Assembly: GCA_029945665.1 (NCBI GenBank)
Contig: JAQSCZ010000015.1
Span: forward strand, 1 to 49,792
Direction of reading: 5' to 3'
From: a bacterium
Lineage (GTDB): Bacteria > Bacteroidota > Bacteroidia > NS11-12g > UBA955
Length of the DNA: 49,792 nt
The translations under genes were made by a program, and so were the position numbers. Under the pieces are notes generated by a model. The model saw only the letters and a list, made by a program, of their open reading frames with translations, was not told the DNA's origin and searched no databases. Each line of letters opens with the position of its first letter. The stretch's first letter is position 1. Shown one piece after another: positions 26,321 through 34,452 of the stretch.

Positions 26321-26755
26321 ATGTTCTCAAAAGCATGCGAATATGGTATTAGGGCAACAATCTACATTGCTGAACAATCACAAAATGACAAAAAGGTGAG
26401 TTTGAAAGAAGTGGCTCAGGCCATTGAATCGCCCGAAGCTTATACCTCGAAAATACTTCAAAAACTTTCACATAACAAAATCATAAATACCAATAAAGGT
26501 CCTACTGGCGGATTTTCGATAGAAAAACGGGTATTGGATAGCTTAAACCTAAGTAATATTGTTTTCGCAATAGACGGTGACAGTATGTACAATGGTTGTG
26601 GTTTGGGATTGAAACAATGCAATGCGAAAATGCCTTGCCCTGTTCATAATCAATTTAAAGAAATTAGAGACCAACTTAAATACATGCTTGAAACTACAAC
26701 TATAAAATCATTAACAGTTGGCTTGGCAAATGGATTAACATTTTTGAAGCGGTAA
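26321..26755 (+). CDS. Rrf2-family Fe-S transcriptional regulator
   Basis: A 144-residue regulator. The winged helix-turn-helix lies at about residues 1-75 (MFSKACEYGIRATIYIAEQ, VSLKEVAQAIESPEAYTSKI, GPTGGFSIEKR). The sensing loop holds three cysteines (GCGLGLKQCNAKMPCPVH), the Rrf2 pattern that ligates a 2Fe-2S or 4Fe-4S cluster in NsrR and IscR. NsrR-type members repress NO-detoxification genes until NO destroys the cluster. The location at the head of a cluster of haem, di-iron and NO-linked genes, behind a palindrome overlapping its own promoter, suggests an NsrR-like autoregulated switch. The exact ligand sensed is inferred. Confidence 0.88.
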   Translation: MFSKACEYGIRATIYIAEQSQNDKKVSLKEVAQAIESPEAYTSKILQKLSHNKIINTNKGPTGGFSIEKRVLDSLNLSNIVFAIDGDSMYNGCGLGLKQCNAKMPCPVHNQFKEIRDQLKYMLETTTIKSLTVGLANGLTFLKR

Positions 26756-26802
26756 TAACAATTAACAACGTAGTGACAAATTTTATCCAATATCATTAAA
26801 TT

Positions 26803-28551
26803 ATGGATCCAAAAAATATACTTAGCGAATGGGGAATTATCATTACATTGATTCTCATTATTATTCCAATAGTGGTGGGGGCAATCATCATTATTATAAA
26901 AGCAAACGCTTCTATAACTATTTATCAGAAAAGAAAGGAATTAAAAAAGTTTATTGAGCATTTAAGGGAACTCAGTCCTGAAGAATCAGATAGACTAAAG
27001 CAGAGAAAAAAAGAACTTGAATTTACACTGTCAAATAATGAGTTAGCAGGAGAAACGGCTCCGATAGATAGCAAAGGTCTGATAAATAATATCAATGAGG
27101 TAGCAGCGCTTCGTTTTATTGAACAAAAGAAAAAAAGCCAACCACGACCATATATTGAGCCAGATTTAACCAAACTAATTTTATGGTACATTGGTTGCGC
27201 TGCATTTTGGTTGTTGTTTGGTACGACAATAGGTGAATACATAGGAATAAAATTTGTAGCTCCTGATGTTGACCATTACAGTTGGTTGAGTTTCGGCAGA
27301 TTAAGACCTGTTCATACGAATGCTGTTTTTTGGGGCTGGGCATCCTTAGCGATGATGGGCTTGGCTTATTATGTTGTTCCTAGGGTAAGTAATGGGCCTA
27401 TTGCGAGTGTGAAAACGGGTTATTATTCACTTATTCTGATTAATGCAGCAGTTGTATTTGGAAGTATATGTTTAATGGCTGGAATTAATAATGGTGGTGG
27501 TGAGTATAGAGAATATATTTGGCCGGTAATGGCACTCTTTGGCATTGGTGTATTCATATCATTGAGTAATTTTTTGAAAACCATCAGTAATCGAACCACC
27601 AAAGAAATTTATGTTTCCAACTGGTACATTATTTCTGCCATGATGTTTTTATTAGTAATTGCAGTAGTTGCTTATTTTCCCAGCTGGCAAACAGGATTAG
27701 GAGAAACAATTGTTCAGGGATACTATATGCATCAAGGTGTCGGTATGTGGTTTATGCTTTTTAATCTTGGCTTGATGTATTATTTTTTACCTCAGCAACT
27801 CAACAAACCCATTTACTCTTACAGCTTAGGAATCTTAGCTTTTTGGGCACAAATTCTATTCTATACACTTATAGGAACACATCATTTTATTTTCAGTGCC
27901 ATTCCTTGGTGGCTGCAAACCATTGCCATTGTTGGAAGTGTTGGGATGATAATTCCTGTAGTTGCCGGAACAACAAACTTTCTAATGACTTTTAAAGGGT
28001 CGTGGAATAAAATTTCTGGTAGCTATACCCTTCCGTTTTACCTAATAGGTATTATTTTTTATTTTACAGGTTCGATGCAGGGTACAGCAGAGGCCTTCCG
28101 TTTTACAAACCTGGTTTGGCATTTCACCGATTTTACAGTCGCTCATTCTCACTTAACGATGTACGGTATTATTACATTTATGCTGTGGGGCTTTATTTAC
28201 ACTATTGTGCCGAGATTAACAGGAAGAGAACCATCCCAAATTACTGTAGGGGCACATTTTTGGTTGGCACTTATCGGCTTGTTATTTTATACCGTTCCTT
28301 TAATGTATGGCTCTACACTTAGAGGATTAATGTGGATCGACGGAAAGCCATTTATTGAAAGTGTGGAACTGATGGCCCCTTACTGGCTATGGCGTGCTAT
28401 CGGGGGGTCTTTAATGTGGATTTCCCACCTATTATTTGCTTATAATTTTTATGTAATGGTGCGAAAAAAGGAAACAATTGAAATTCCAATATCTGCCATA
28501 GATATATTAAGAGCAAAAGCTGAATTAGATTTAAAAGAAACAATCAAATAA
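26803..28551 (+). CDS. cbb3-type haem-copper oxidase subunit I (CcoN-like)
   Basis: A 582-residue polytopic membrane protein of the haem-copper superfamily, C-family. Ligand histidines are visible in RPVHTNAVFWGW (low-spin haem), YYMHQGVGMW (CuB), GTHHFIFSAIPWW (CuB pair) and VAHSHLTMYG (both haems). The residue 44 positions after the first CuB His is Tyr, in QILFYTLIG, the site of the cross-linked tyrosine of cbb3 oxidases. The Glu found four residues after this His in NO reductases is absent (Gly). This favours O2 reduction. About 125 N-terminal residues (a membrane helix, then a charged coiled coil, EESDRLKQRKKELEF) are additional to the core. CcoO-like protein follows after 10 bases. Confidence 0.85.
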   Translation: MDPKNILSEWGIIITLILIIIPIVVGAIIIIIKANASITIYQKRKELKKFIEHLRELSPEESDRLKQRKKELEFTLSNNELAGETAPIDSKGLINNINEVAALRFIEQKKKSQPRPYIEPDLTKLILWYIGCAAFWLLFGTTIGEYIGIKFVAPDVDHYSWLSFGRLRPVHTNAVFWGWASLAMMGLAYYVVPRVSNGPIASVKTGYYSLILINAAVVFGSICLMAGINNGGGEYREYIWPVMALFGIGVFISLSNFLKTISNRTTKEIYVSNWYIISAMMFLLVIAVVAYFPSWQTGLGETIVQGYYMHQGVGMWFMLFNLGLMYYFLPQQLNKPIYSYSLGILAFWAQILFYTLIGTHHFIFSAIPWWLQTIAIVGSVGMIIPVVAGTTNFLMTFKGSWNKISGSYTLPFYLIGIIFYFTGSMQGTAEAFRFTNLVWHFTDFTVAHSHLTMYGIITFMLWGFIYTIVPRLTGREPSQITVGAHFWLALIGLLFYTVPLMYGSTLRGLMWIDGKPFIESVELMAPYWLWRAIGGSLMWISHLLFAYNFYVMVRKKETIEIPISAIDILRAKAELDLKETIK

Positions 28552-28561
28552 AATAAACGCA

Positions 28562-29569
28562 ATGGAATTTTTCGATAATCATAAAAAATTATTCCCGACA
28601 GCATTGGGATTATTTGTTGGACTAACCATTATAGTTGCGATTCTACCTGCAATTAACAATCAGGAGAACAATGCACCGCTACCTGCATCAATACCCTTAA
28701 CAGCCGATGAAATAGCTGGTAAATTAAGCTTTATTTCAAATGGTTGTGTTGGTTGTCATACCCAGCAAGTTCGAAATATTGACATGGATAAAATGTGGGG
28801 CAATAGGCCTGGAATAGCGGCTGATTATGCGGCCATAACCCGGACTGATTTTTGGAGAAATACGGCCACCCTTATGGGTACTGAACGAACGGGACCAGAC
28901 CTTACCAATATAGGAAACCGGCAGTCAAGCCTCGCATGGAATTTGTTACATTTATATCAGCCAAGGGCGGTAATTGCAAAATCAATCATGCCTGCTTATC
29001 AATGGTTGTTTATTGAGAAAGATAGCCTAGAAAAGGGTGATGTTGAGGTAATTATTCCAGATAAATACAAAAAAGGGATTACTGGAAAAATAATCGCTAA
29101 GAAGGAAGCCATTCAGTTGGTTGCTTATCTTCAAAGTTTAAAACAAATACCACTACCTGATGGGAAAATACTGCCAGATTTTTTATATAAAAAGGAAATA
29201 AATCCCAAAGCAGTTAATACCAATACATCAAGCCTACCTGACGGTGCTCTGCTTTATGCAAAAAATTGCCAAAGTTGCCACCAAGAAAATGGTGAAGGTT
29301 TAAAAGGTGCTTTTCCTCCGCTAAAAGGAAGCCCAATTGTATTGGGTGAAAACCTTGAATTATATGTTACAATTATCATGCAAGGTTATGATGCAAGGCC
29401 TGAGTATTCTGTCATGAATGCAGTAGGAATAGCCAATAATTTAACTCCTGAAGAAGTGACTGCCATCATTAATCACGAAAAAACAAGCTGGGGCAATGCT
29501 GCCAAACCTGTAACGCCTGAAGAAGTAAAGAAAATTATGGATTTCATTAACCTAACTGCCAAAAAATAG
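28562..29569 (+). CDS. CcoO-like cytochrome c fused to a second cytochrome c domain
   Basis: A 335-residue protein with one N-terminal membrane helix (LFPTALGLFVGLTIIVAILP). Domain 1 is CcoO/FixO-like: NGCVGCHTQQVRN haem site, then TERTGPDLTNIGNR and the axial-Met region LYQPRAVIAKSIMPAYQWL. Domain 2 (about 220-300) has KNCQSCHQENGEG, a class I cytochrome c like those of CcoP, with MQGYDARPEYSVM as the likely Met loop. So one chain does the work of CcoO plus one haem of CcoP. No separate CcoP or CcoQ gene is present in the operon. It passes electrons to the adjacent subunit I. Confidence 0.85.
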   Translation: MEFFDNHKKLFPTALGLFVGLTIIVAILPAINNQENNAPLPASIPLTADEIAGKLSFISNGCVGCHTQQVRNIDMDKMWGNRPGIAADYAAITRTDFWRNTATLMGTERTGPDLTNIGNRQSSLAWNLLHLYQPRAVIAKSIMPAYQWLFIEKDSLEKGDVEVIIPDKYKKGITGKIIAKKEAIQLVAYLQSLKQIPLPDGKILPDFLYKKEINPKAVNTNTSSLPDGALLYAKNCQSCHQENGEGLKGAFPPLKGSPIVLGENLELYVTIIMQGYDARPEYSVMNAVGIANNLTPEEVTAIINHEKTSWGNAAKPVTPEEVKKIMDFINLTAKK

Positions 29570-29573
29570 AACA

Positions 29574-29834
29574 ATGAAACTAAAAATATTACCAATTCTT
29601 TTGCTCTTTTTGTCAGTACAATTTGTATCCGCTTGTCCTGCATGTGAAAAACAACAACCAAAAATTACGCAGGGATTAACCCATGGAGCAGGACCTCAAA
29701 GTAATTGGGATTGGGTGATCATTGGCATTATTACTTTCATCACACTTTTGACCTTTGTATTGTCATTAAAATATTTGATCAAACCAAATGAAAATAATGA
29801 AGACCATATTAAACAATTAATTTTAAGCAACTAA
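29574..29834 (+). CDS. small membrane protein with CPAC motif
   Basis: An 86-residue protein not assignable to a named family. It has a signal-like N-terminus (LPILLLFLSVQFVSA), directly followed by CPACEKQQ, which could be a redox or metal-binding pair. It then has a single membrane helix (WVIIGIITFITLLTFVLSLKY) and a short acidic tail. Position 4 bases after the CcoO-like gene suggests an accessory or assembly subunit of this oxidase. Confidence 0.6.
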   Translation: MKLKILPILLLFLSVQFVSACPACEKQQPKITQGLTHGAGPQSNWDWVIIGIITFITLLTFVLSLKYLIKPNENNEDHIKQLILSN

Positions 29835-29838
29835 TAAG

Positions 29839-30243
29839 ATGATAGAAGATAAAAGCAAGATAACTCTATTTGTTGATGACGAGTTAAAACCAATTGCAGA
29901 ATTGGCTGCGCCGGTGCAATTTGAGCTGGATACCCGTAAACTGACAGACGGAGAGCATGTGCTTAAACTAATAAGTAAATCGCCAAAGGGAAGAGAGGGT
30001 ATAAAAAAAATTAAATTTACTGTAAGAAACGGTCCTTCTATTGCAGTTGAAGGTTTAACCGAAAATAGCATTGTAGATGGCGTAATTCCTCTAATGATTC
30101 ACGCTTATGATAAAGGAAATCAAAAGAAATTTGTAATCGAGGGAAGTGAAACCCCTCAAAGCGTGCCAAGTTGGTTATGGATTTTGCTGGTCGTTTTTTT
30201 TGGATGGGCTGCATATTATATCATTACAAACTATAGTATTTAA
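29839..30243 (+). CDS. tail-anchored Ig-like accessory protein of the oxidase cluster
   Basis: A 134-residue protein with no signal peptide. Residues 1-105 are beta-rich with an Ig/Big-like strand pattern (QFELDTRKLTDGEHVLKLIS, REGIKKIKFTVRNGP). A single C-terminal membrane helix (SWLWILLVVFFGWAAYYII) is followed by a few residues. It lies 4 bases after the CPAC protein. The size and neighbourhood suggest a small oxidase-associated subunit or a CcoH-like assembly factor, but I see no homology that proves it. Confidence 0.55.
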   Translation: MIEDKSKITLFVDDELKPIAELAAPVQFELDTRKLTDGEHVLKLISKSPKGREGIKKIKFTVRNGPSIAVEGLTENSIVDGVIPLMIHAYDKGNQKKFVIEGSETPQSVPSWLWILLVVFFGWAAYYIITNYSI

Positions 30244-30254
30244 AAAATGGGAAG

Positions 30255-30644
30255 ATGAAAAATGATATAAAAAACATAGCGGATATTGAGTTGTTAGTGG
30301 ATAGTTTTTATAAAAAAGTACGCCAAAACGATTTACTGAAAGATATTTTTAATCATATCATTCAAGATAAATGGCCCCAGCATCTTGAAAAAATGGTACG
30401 TTTTTGGCAAACTGTTGCTTTAGAAGAGCATACCTATCAAGGTAGTCCATTTCTGCCTCACGCCAGATTACCCGTTTCTAAGGAACATTTTGATATCTGG
30501 TTAAACCTTTTTGACACAACAGTTGATGAATTGTTTATCGGTGAAAAAGCCACAAGAGTTAAATGGCAGGGAGCGAGAATGGCAGAATTATTTAATTCCA
30601 AAATAGAGTATTACAAAAGCAATTCAGCAATACCCTTAATATGA
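30255..30644 (+). CDS. group III truncated haemoglobin
   Basis: A 129-residue globin. The pattern ELLVDSFYKKVRQNDLLKDI, FNHIIQDKWPQHLEKMVRFW, then VALEEHTYQGSPFLPHARLP and HFDIWLNLFDTTVDELF is that of group III (P-type) truncated haemoglobins. The proximal His lies in SKEHFDIWL. Such globins bind O2 and NO and are linked to microaerobic growth and NO defence in other bacteria. It sits 11 bases after the Ig-like protein gene and overlaps the next gene by 4 bases (ATGA). Confidence 0.88.
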   Translation: MKNDIKNIADIELLVDSFYKKVRQNDLLKDIFNHIIQDKWPQHLEKMVRFWQTVALEEHTYQGSPFLPHARLPVSKEHFDIWLNLFDTTVDELFIGEKATRVKWQGARMAELFNSKIEYYKSNSAIPLI

Positions 30645-31111
30645 CAACAGGAAAATACCCTATCGCAATAGCGGCCGCCTTTATATGGATAGGCTTTGTT
30701 TGTGCTATCAGTTTTATGGAAGCCTGGTTGAAATTTCGAGCACCTGGCGTTTCGATGTCTATCGGTATAGGTATTGGTAGATTAGTTTTTAGCGCGCTCA
30801 ATAAAGTGGAATGGGTGATGATTCTTTTCATTACAATAAATTTTCTTTTAAAAAAGGAATTTATTTCAGGGGGTACAAGCTTGTTATTTGCCATACTGCT
30901 TCTCTTACTTATTTTACAAACTTTTTGGCTCTTGCCCGCATTAGATGAAAGGGCAGAACTACAAATAATATCTCGGGTAGTGGTCACATCCAACCTTCAT
31001 TTTTACTATGTCGGAATGGAAGTTATCAAAGTTACTTTATTAGCCATTTTTGGAATTTTATTATTAAAAAAAAATCAATATGAAATCAGAGGAAATTATA
31101 AAGGATATTGA
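30641..31111 (+). CDS. four-helix integral membrane protein
   Basis: A 156-residue protein with about four membrane helices (YPIAIAAAFIWIGFVCAISF, VEWVMILFITINFLL, SLLFAILLLLLILQTFWLL, VIKVTLLAIFGILLL). A conserved-looking loop FMEAWLKFRAPGVSMSIGIG lies between the first two. I cannot name a family with certainty. It overlaps the globin gene by 4 bases and its end overlaps the next start by 32 bases, so it is firmly within the operon. Confidence 0.6.
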   Translation: MTTGKYPIAIAAAFIWIGFVCAISFMEAWLKFRAPGVSMSIGIGIGRLVFSALNKVEWVMILFITINFLLKKEFISGGTSLLFAILLLLLILQTFWLLPALDERAELQIISRVVVTSNLHFYYVGMEVIKVTLLAIFGILLLKKNQYEIRGNYKGY

Positions 31112-31991
31112 ACATAAATATCAGCAATTGGGAGAAAACCCGGAAACTTATTTAAAAGGATTACTTCATGCTAAACCAATTAATTATTGGGATTATGTGG
31201 AGGTGGATACCCTACTCTCACTTCAAAAGCCACGAACGAATTTCAAAGACGAGGAAATCTTTATTATGTATCATCAGGTAACAGAATTGGTGCTTAAAAT
31301 GATGGTACACGAAATTAAACAATTGATTTATGAACCTTTTGACGAGAACATTTGGATAGATAAACTCAATCGACTTAACAGATACACCGCCATGCTTATA
31401 ACCTCATTTGATGTGATGAAATCTGGAATGAACTACGAAGATTACAATATATTTAGAAGCACGCTAACTCCAGCCAGTGGTTTTCAATCAGCACAATTTA
31501 GATTGATTGAAATATATTGTACCCGATTAGAAAATCTTATCAATGAAAAAGGGAAACAAAGGCTTGGAAACAACCCAACTACAGAAGAATATTTTGAACA
31601 AATCTATTGGACAGATGCAGGTTTAAACAGGGAAACCGGAAAAAAAACATTAACACTTCGTCAATTTGAAGATAAATATTTAGATCGCTTTATTGCTTTA
31701 GCAAACAAAACAAAAGGAAAAACATTAGAGGATAAAGTTTTGAAAGCTGACAATTGTTCGGATAAGTTAATTGAAAAATTAAAAGAATTTGATCATTTAT
31801 ATAATGTAGCATGGCCATTGGTGCACCTGCAAACAGCCCAGCATTACTTAGATAAAAAAGGGGAAAACAAAGCGGCTACCGGAGGTAGTGAATGGAAAAA
31901 ATACCTGCATCCCCAATTTCAACACCGTAAATTTTTCCCGCATCTATGGAATTCGGAGGAAATAGCCAACTGGGGAATTAACAATTTATAA
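31080..31991 (+). CDS. tryptophan 2,3-dioxygenase-like haem protein
   Basis: A 303-residue protein of the TDO family. Typical motifs are YVEVDTLLSLQKP, EIFIMYHQVTELVLKMMVHE (distal His) and the substrate-site signature FRSTLTPASGFQSAQFR. The C-terminal haem-ligand region WPLVHLQTAQHYL, then ATGGSEWKKYL, departs from the WRLxHxRxAxRYL form I expect of true Bacteroidota TDO; two or three arginines are missing. It may therefore be a paralogue with another task. Authentic TDO opens the indole ring of tryptophan for the kynurenine pathway, yet no kynurenine gene is near. Placement beside a globin, RIC and hemerythrin suggests a gas-binding role. The start overlaps the preceding gene. Confidence 0.82.
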   Translation: MKSEEIIKDIEHKYQQLGENPETYLKGLLHAKPINYWDYVEVDTLLSLQKPRTNFKDEEIFIMYHQVTELVLKMMVHEIKQLIYEPFDENIWIDKLNRLNRYTAMLITSFDVMKSGMNYEDYNIFRSTLTPASGFQSAQFRLIEIYCTRLENLINEKGKQRLGNNPTTEEYFEQIYWTDAGLNRETGKKTLTLRQFEDKYLDRFIALANKTKGKTLEDKVLKADNCSDKLIEKLKEFDHLYNVAWPLVHLQTAQHYLDKKGENKAATGGSEWKKYLHPQFQHRKFFPHLWNSEEIANWGINNL

Positions 31992-32002
31992 AAGAAAACA
32001 AA

Positions 32003-32731
32003 ATGAATATTCAAGAAAATCAAATTATCGGGAAATTAGTAGCTAAAGACTATCGGAGTGCATCTGTATTCAAAAAACACGGAATAGATTTTTGTTGCCA
32101 AGGCAACAGAACTATTTCAGATGCTTGTACAAAACAACATATTAATCCTCAAACTGTATTGAATGATTTGGAACAGGCCATGCAATTTCAAACCGATCAA
32201 ACAACCATATTTACGGCATGGCCTTTAGACTTATTGGCTGATTATATTGAAAAAAAACATCATCGGTTTGTCGTAGAAAAATCTATGGAAATTAAGCCAT
32301 ATTTGGATAAAATTTGCACGGTTCACGGAGCACGTCACCCCGAACTATTTGAAATCAGCAAAGAATTCAATGCGGCCGCTGCCGAATTAGCGGAGCATAT
32401 GAAAAAGGAAGAACTAAATATATTTCCATTTGTGCGTCAATTGGTCAAAGCAAAATACGAAGGTTTAAAAATGGAGGCTTCGCATTTTGGGTCAATTCAG
32501 AATCCAATTCAAATCATGATGAACGAGCACACAATCGAAGGAGACCGTTTTAAATTGATTGTCGACCTAAGCAATAATTATACTCCTCCGGCAGATGCTT
32601 GCAATACTTACAAGGTAACATTTGCTTTGCTTAAAGATTTTGAAGAAGATTTACATTTACATATTCATTTGGAAAATAATATTTTGTTTCCTAAGTCAAT
32701 AGATTTAGAAAAAGAATTAAATGCCGGGTAA
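32003..32731 (+). CDS. ric: RIC/YtfE-type iron-sulfur cluster repair protein
   Basis: A 242-residue di-iron protein that repairs Fe-S clusters damaged by NO or oxidants. The N-terminal ScdA domain (about 1-60) has the SVFKKHGIDFCCQGNRTI double-cysteine motif. The hemerythrin-like domain (about 70-235) holds the iron ligands in ADYIEKKHHRFV, CTVHGARHPEL, AAELAEHMKKEELNIFP, IQIMMNEHTIEGD and DLHLHIHLENNILFP. Family length is normal. It lies 11 bases after the TDO-like gene and overlaps the DUF488 gene by 11 bases. Regulation by the Rrf2 gene at the head of the cluster is likely. Confidence 0.93.
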   Translation: MNIQENQIIGKLVAKDYRSASVFKKHGIDFCCQGNRTISDACTKQHINPQTVLNDLEQAMQFQTDQTTIFTAWPLDLLADYIEKKHHRFVVEKSMEIKPYLDKICTVHGARHPELFEISKEFNAAAAELAEHMKKEELNIFPFVRQLVKAKYEGLKMEASHFGSIQNPIQIMMNEHTIEGDRFKLIVDLSNNYTPPADACNTYKVTFALLKDFEEDLHLHIHLENNILFPKSIDLEKELNAG

Positions 32732-33071
32732 TATTAATGTCCATATGGCAAGGTTATACCATTCTCCTTTTTTACATGGTAGTTATCGTGTTTTAGTTGA
32801 AAGCCTGTGGCCAAAGAGTATTAAAAAAAGTGACTTGGAGTTTGATGAATGGGATAAGGAGATTCCACCATCGACAAAACGCTGGAAGCATTCTGATCGC
32901 GAAGCAGAGTGGTTGAAGGAATTTGCAAAACAATATGAAGAAGAATTGAAATTCAAGACAGCCCAACTAAACCGAATTATTGAAATCGCAAAGGAAAAAG
33001 AAGTTACGTTATTATATACAGCGATGGATCTTGAAATAAATTACACGGTTATTCTAAAAAAATATTATTAA
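32721..33071 (+). CDS. DUF488 family protein
   Basis: A 116-residue protein of DUF488 (YeaO type). The motif YRVLVESLWPKSIKKSDLEF, then EWDKEIPPSTKRWK, and the end VTLLYTAMDLEINYTVIL match the family pattern. The function is not established. Its start ATG at 32721 lies within the last codons of ric, so coupling is likely. MARLYH, eight residues on, is an alternative start. Confidence 0.75.
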   Translation: MPGNINVHMARLYHSPFLHGSYRVLVESLWPKSIKKSDLEFDEWDKEIPPSTKRWKHSDREAEWLKEFAKQYEEELKFKTAQLNRIIEIAKEKEVTLLYTAMDLEINYTVILKKYY

Positions 33072-33077
33072 AAAAGC

Positions 33078-33851
33078 ATGACAACCCATTCTTATGATAC
33101 CGTCAGTGAAGCTATAAATGATCTCGCAAATAGGGGCTACACATCAGATCTCAAACTATTAGTAGGTGAAGAATGTTTAATCTGTAACAAAACTGAGACC
33201 AAGCTTTCGCCTAATGAATTTGAAATTGATGAAACGTATCGTTTTGAGGGGAATTCAGACCCTGGTGATGAAATGATCGTATTTGCAGTTTCATCTTTAA
33301 TGTACAGTATTAAAGGAATTGTTGTAAATGCCTATGGCGCTTATTCAGATACAACTACAGATATGCTCGTTGCGCTCCTTCATAAGCATATTAATGCTAA
33401 ACCGATAAAACGGAATACATTATTTCACCCACTAAGCCGCGAGCACCATCATGCATTGTTACTCTGTTGGAAAATACGGTTAGGAATTAAAAAGAATGTG
33501 GAAATAGGGCGTATAAAAAGGTATTTAGATTGGTTCTACCAAAAATATTTACTCCCTCATTTTAAGGCTGAAGAACTCTTTTTATTCCCTATTCTTGGAG
33601 ATGAGAACAAGCTGATTAAAAAAGCGCTTTCAGAACATCAAAGCATAAAAATATTATTTAAAGAAAATACGGTCTCAATCAAGCATTTTACCCAAATTGA
33701 AAAAGAGTTGCATAGCCACATTCGTTTTGAAGAACGGGTTTTATTCAATGAAATTCAAAGGATAGCTACTTTAAAACAATTAGAGGCAATGTATATCGGC
33801 CATTCTGAGGAGAAATTTTGTGAGAACTTGTCTGATCCATTTTGGGAATAA
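33078..33851 (+). CDS. fusion of a small Bacteroidota domain with a hemerythrin domain
   Basis: A 257-residue protein. Residues about 1-105 (YDTVSEAINDLANRGYTSDL, FEIDETYRFEGNSDPGDEMI, KGIVVNAYGAYSD) match a small stand-alone family in Bacteroidota often mislabelled phosphoribosylpyrophosphate synthetase. Residues about 115-257 form a hemerythrin-like four-helix bundle with ligands in LSREHHHALLL, LLPHFKAEELFLFP, LSEHQSIK and LHSHIRFEERVLF. This pairing puts a possible O2/NO di-iron sensor next to an uncharacterised domain. It lies 6 bases after the DUF488 gene. Confidence 0.78.
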   Translation: MTTHSYDTVSEAINDLANRGYTSDLKLLVGEECLICNKTETKLSPNEFEIDETYRFEGNSDPGDEMIVFAVSSLMYSIKGIVVNAYGAYSDTTTDMLVALLHKHINAKPIKRNTLFHPLSREHHHALLLCWKIRLGIKKNVEIGRIKRYLDWFYQKYLLPHFKAEELFLFPILGDENKLIKKALSEHQSIKILFKENTVSIKHFTQIEKELHSHIRFEERVLFNEIQRIATLKQLEAMYIGHSEEKFCENLSDPFWE

Positions 33852-34171
33852 TGGGCAATCCTATTCATTTTACCGTTATTGAGAATAATTCAAAACATGA
33901 GATACAAACTTATGTTGGTGAATACAGAAACTTAATGTGTTTAATAATTGATAAATTTTATTTCGATTGTTTTGGCGAATGCGGTGGCATGGGAAGATGT
34001 GCAACCTGTGTCATTAAAATCAGTGGGCTATCCGGAAATTCAATTAGAAAAGAAAGAAACGAACCTGCTACATTGTCAAAAATGGGCCTCGAGGATGCCA
34101 ATATTCGTCTTTCTTGTCAATTATTAATTACCCAAGATCTAGATAGTACGAAAATAGAAATTTTGGTGTAA
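33851..34171 (+). CDS. 2Fe-2S ferredoxin
   Basis: About 106 residues. The ATG at 33851 (MGNPIHFTV) overlaps the preceding stop as TAATG and is preferred over a TTG nine bases upstream. A plant-type 2Fe-2S motif is present as CFGECGGMGRCATCV, with the last ligand in LSCQLLI. It would carry single electrons in the cytoplasm, plausibly to the di-iron or haem proteins encoded upstream. It is the last gene of the cluster. Confidence 0.88.
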   Translation: MGNPIHFTVIENNSKHEIQTYVGEYRNLMCLIIDKFYFDCFGECGGMGRCATCVIKISGLSGNSIRKERNEPATLSKMGLEDANIRLSCQLLITQDLDSTKIEILV

Positions 34172-34452
34172 GGCAATTGTTTTAAGCATAAACTGATCGT
34201 AAAGCGGTTTTTAGTCCCCATATTTATGACATCGCTTTCCATTGGTTTACTTATTTCGCATAACCATTCTTGGGATGCTTGATACTGGCAAAAATGCAAA
34301 GTGCTTTATATCGCTTTTGAATTATATCTTTAGAATTAAGATTAAATAGGATAGGTTCAAAGTAGCGTTTTCATAAGATTTTATTGCCAATTGCCAATTA
34401 AAATATTGCCAACTGTTTTTACCAATTGCCAATTAAAAAACTGCAAACTTTC
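34172..34452. other. convergent intergenic region with repeats
   Basis: Between the ends of the ferredoxin and moxR-type genes. No hairpin terminator is clear. The last part holds the TTGCCAA cluster at 34383-34434. Confidence 0.5.
34383..34434. repeat. TTGCCAA repeat cluster (copy 3)
   Basis: ATTGCCAATTGCCAATT, then ATTGCCAACTG, then CCAATTGCCAATT: four units of the dispersed TTGCCAA family within 52 bases. Confidence 0.7.

Noticed and set aside
26803-28551. Nitric oxide reductase NorB identity for the haem-copper subunit
   Set aside because: The Glu expected four residues after the metal-binding His is Gly, and a Tyr is found at the cbb3 cross-link position; the partner is CcoO-like rather than NorC-like. 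NO as substrate stays open but the family call is cbb3-like.
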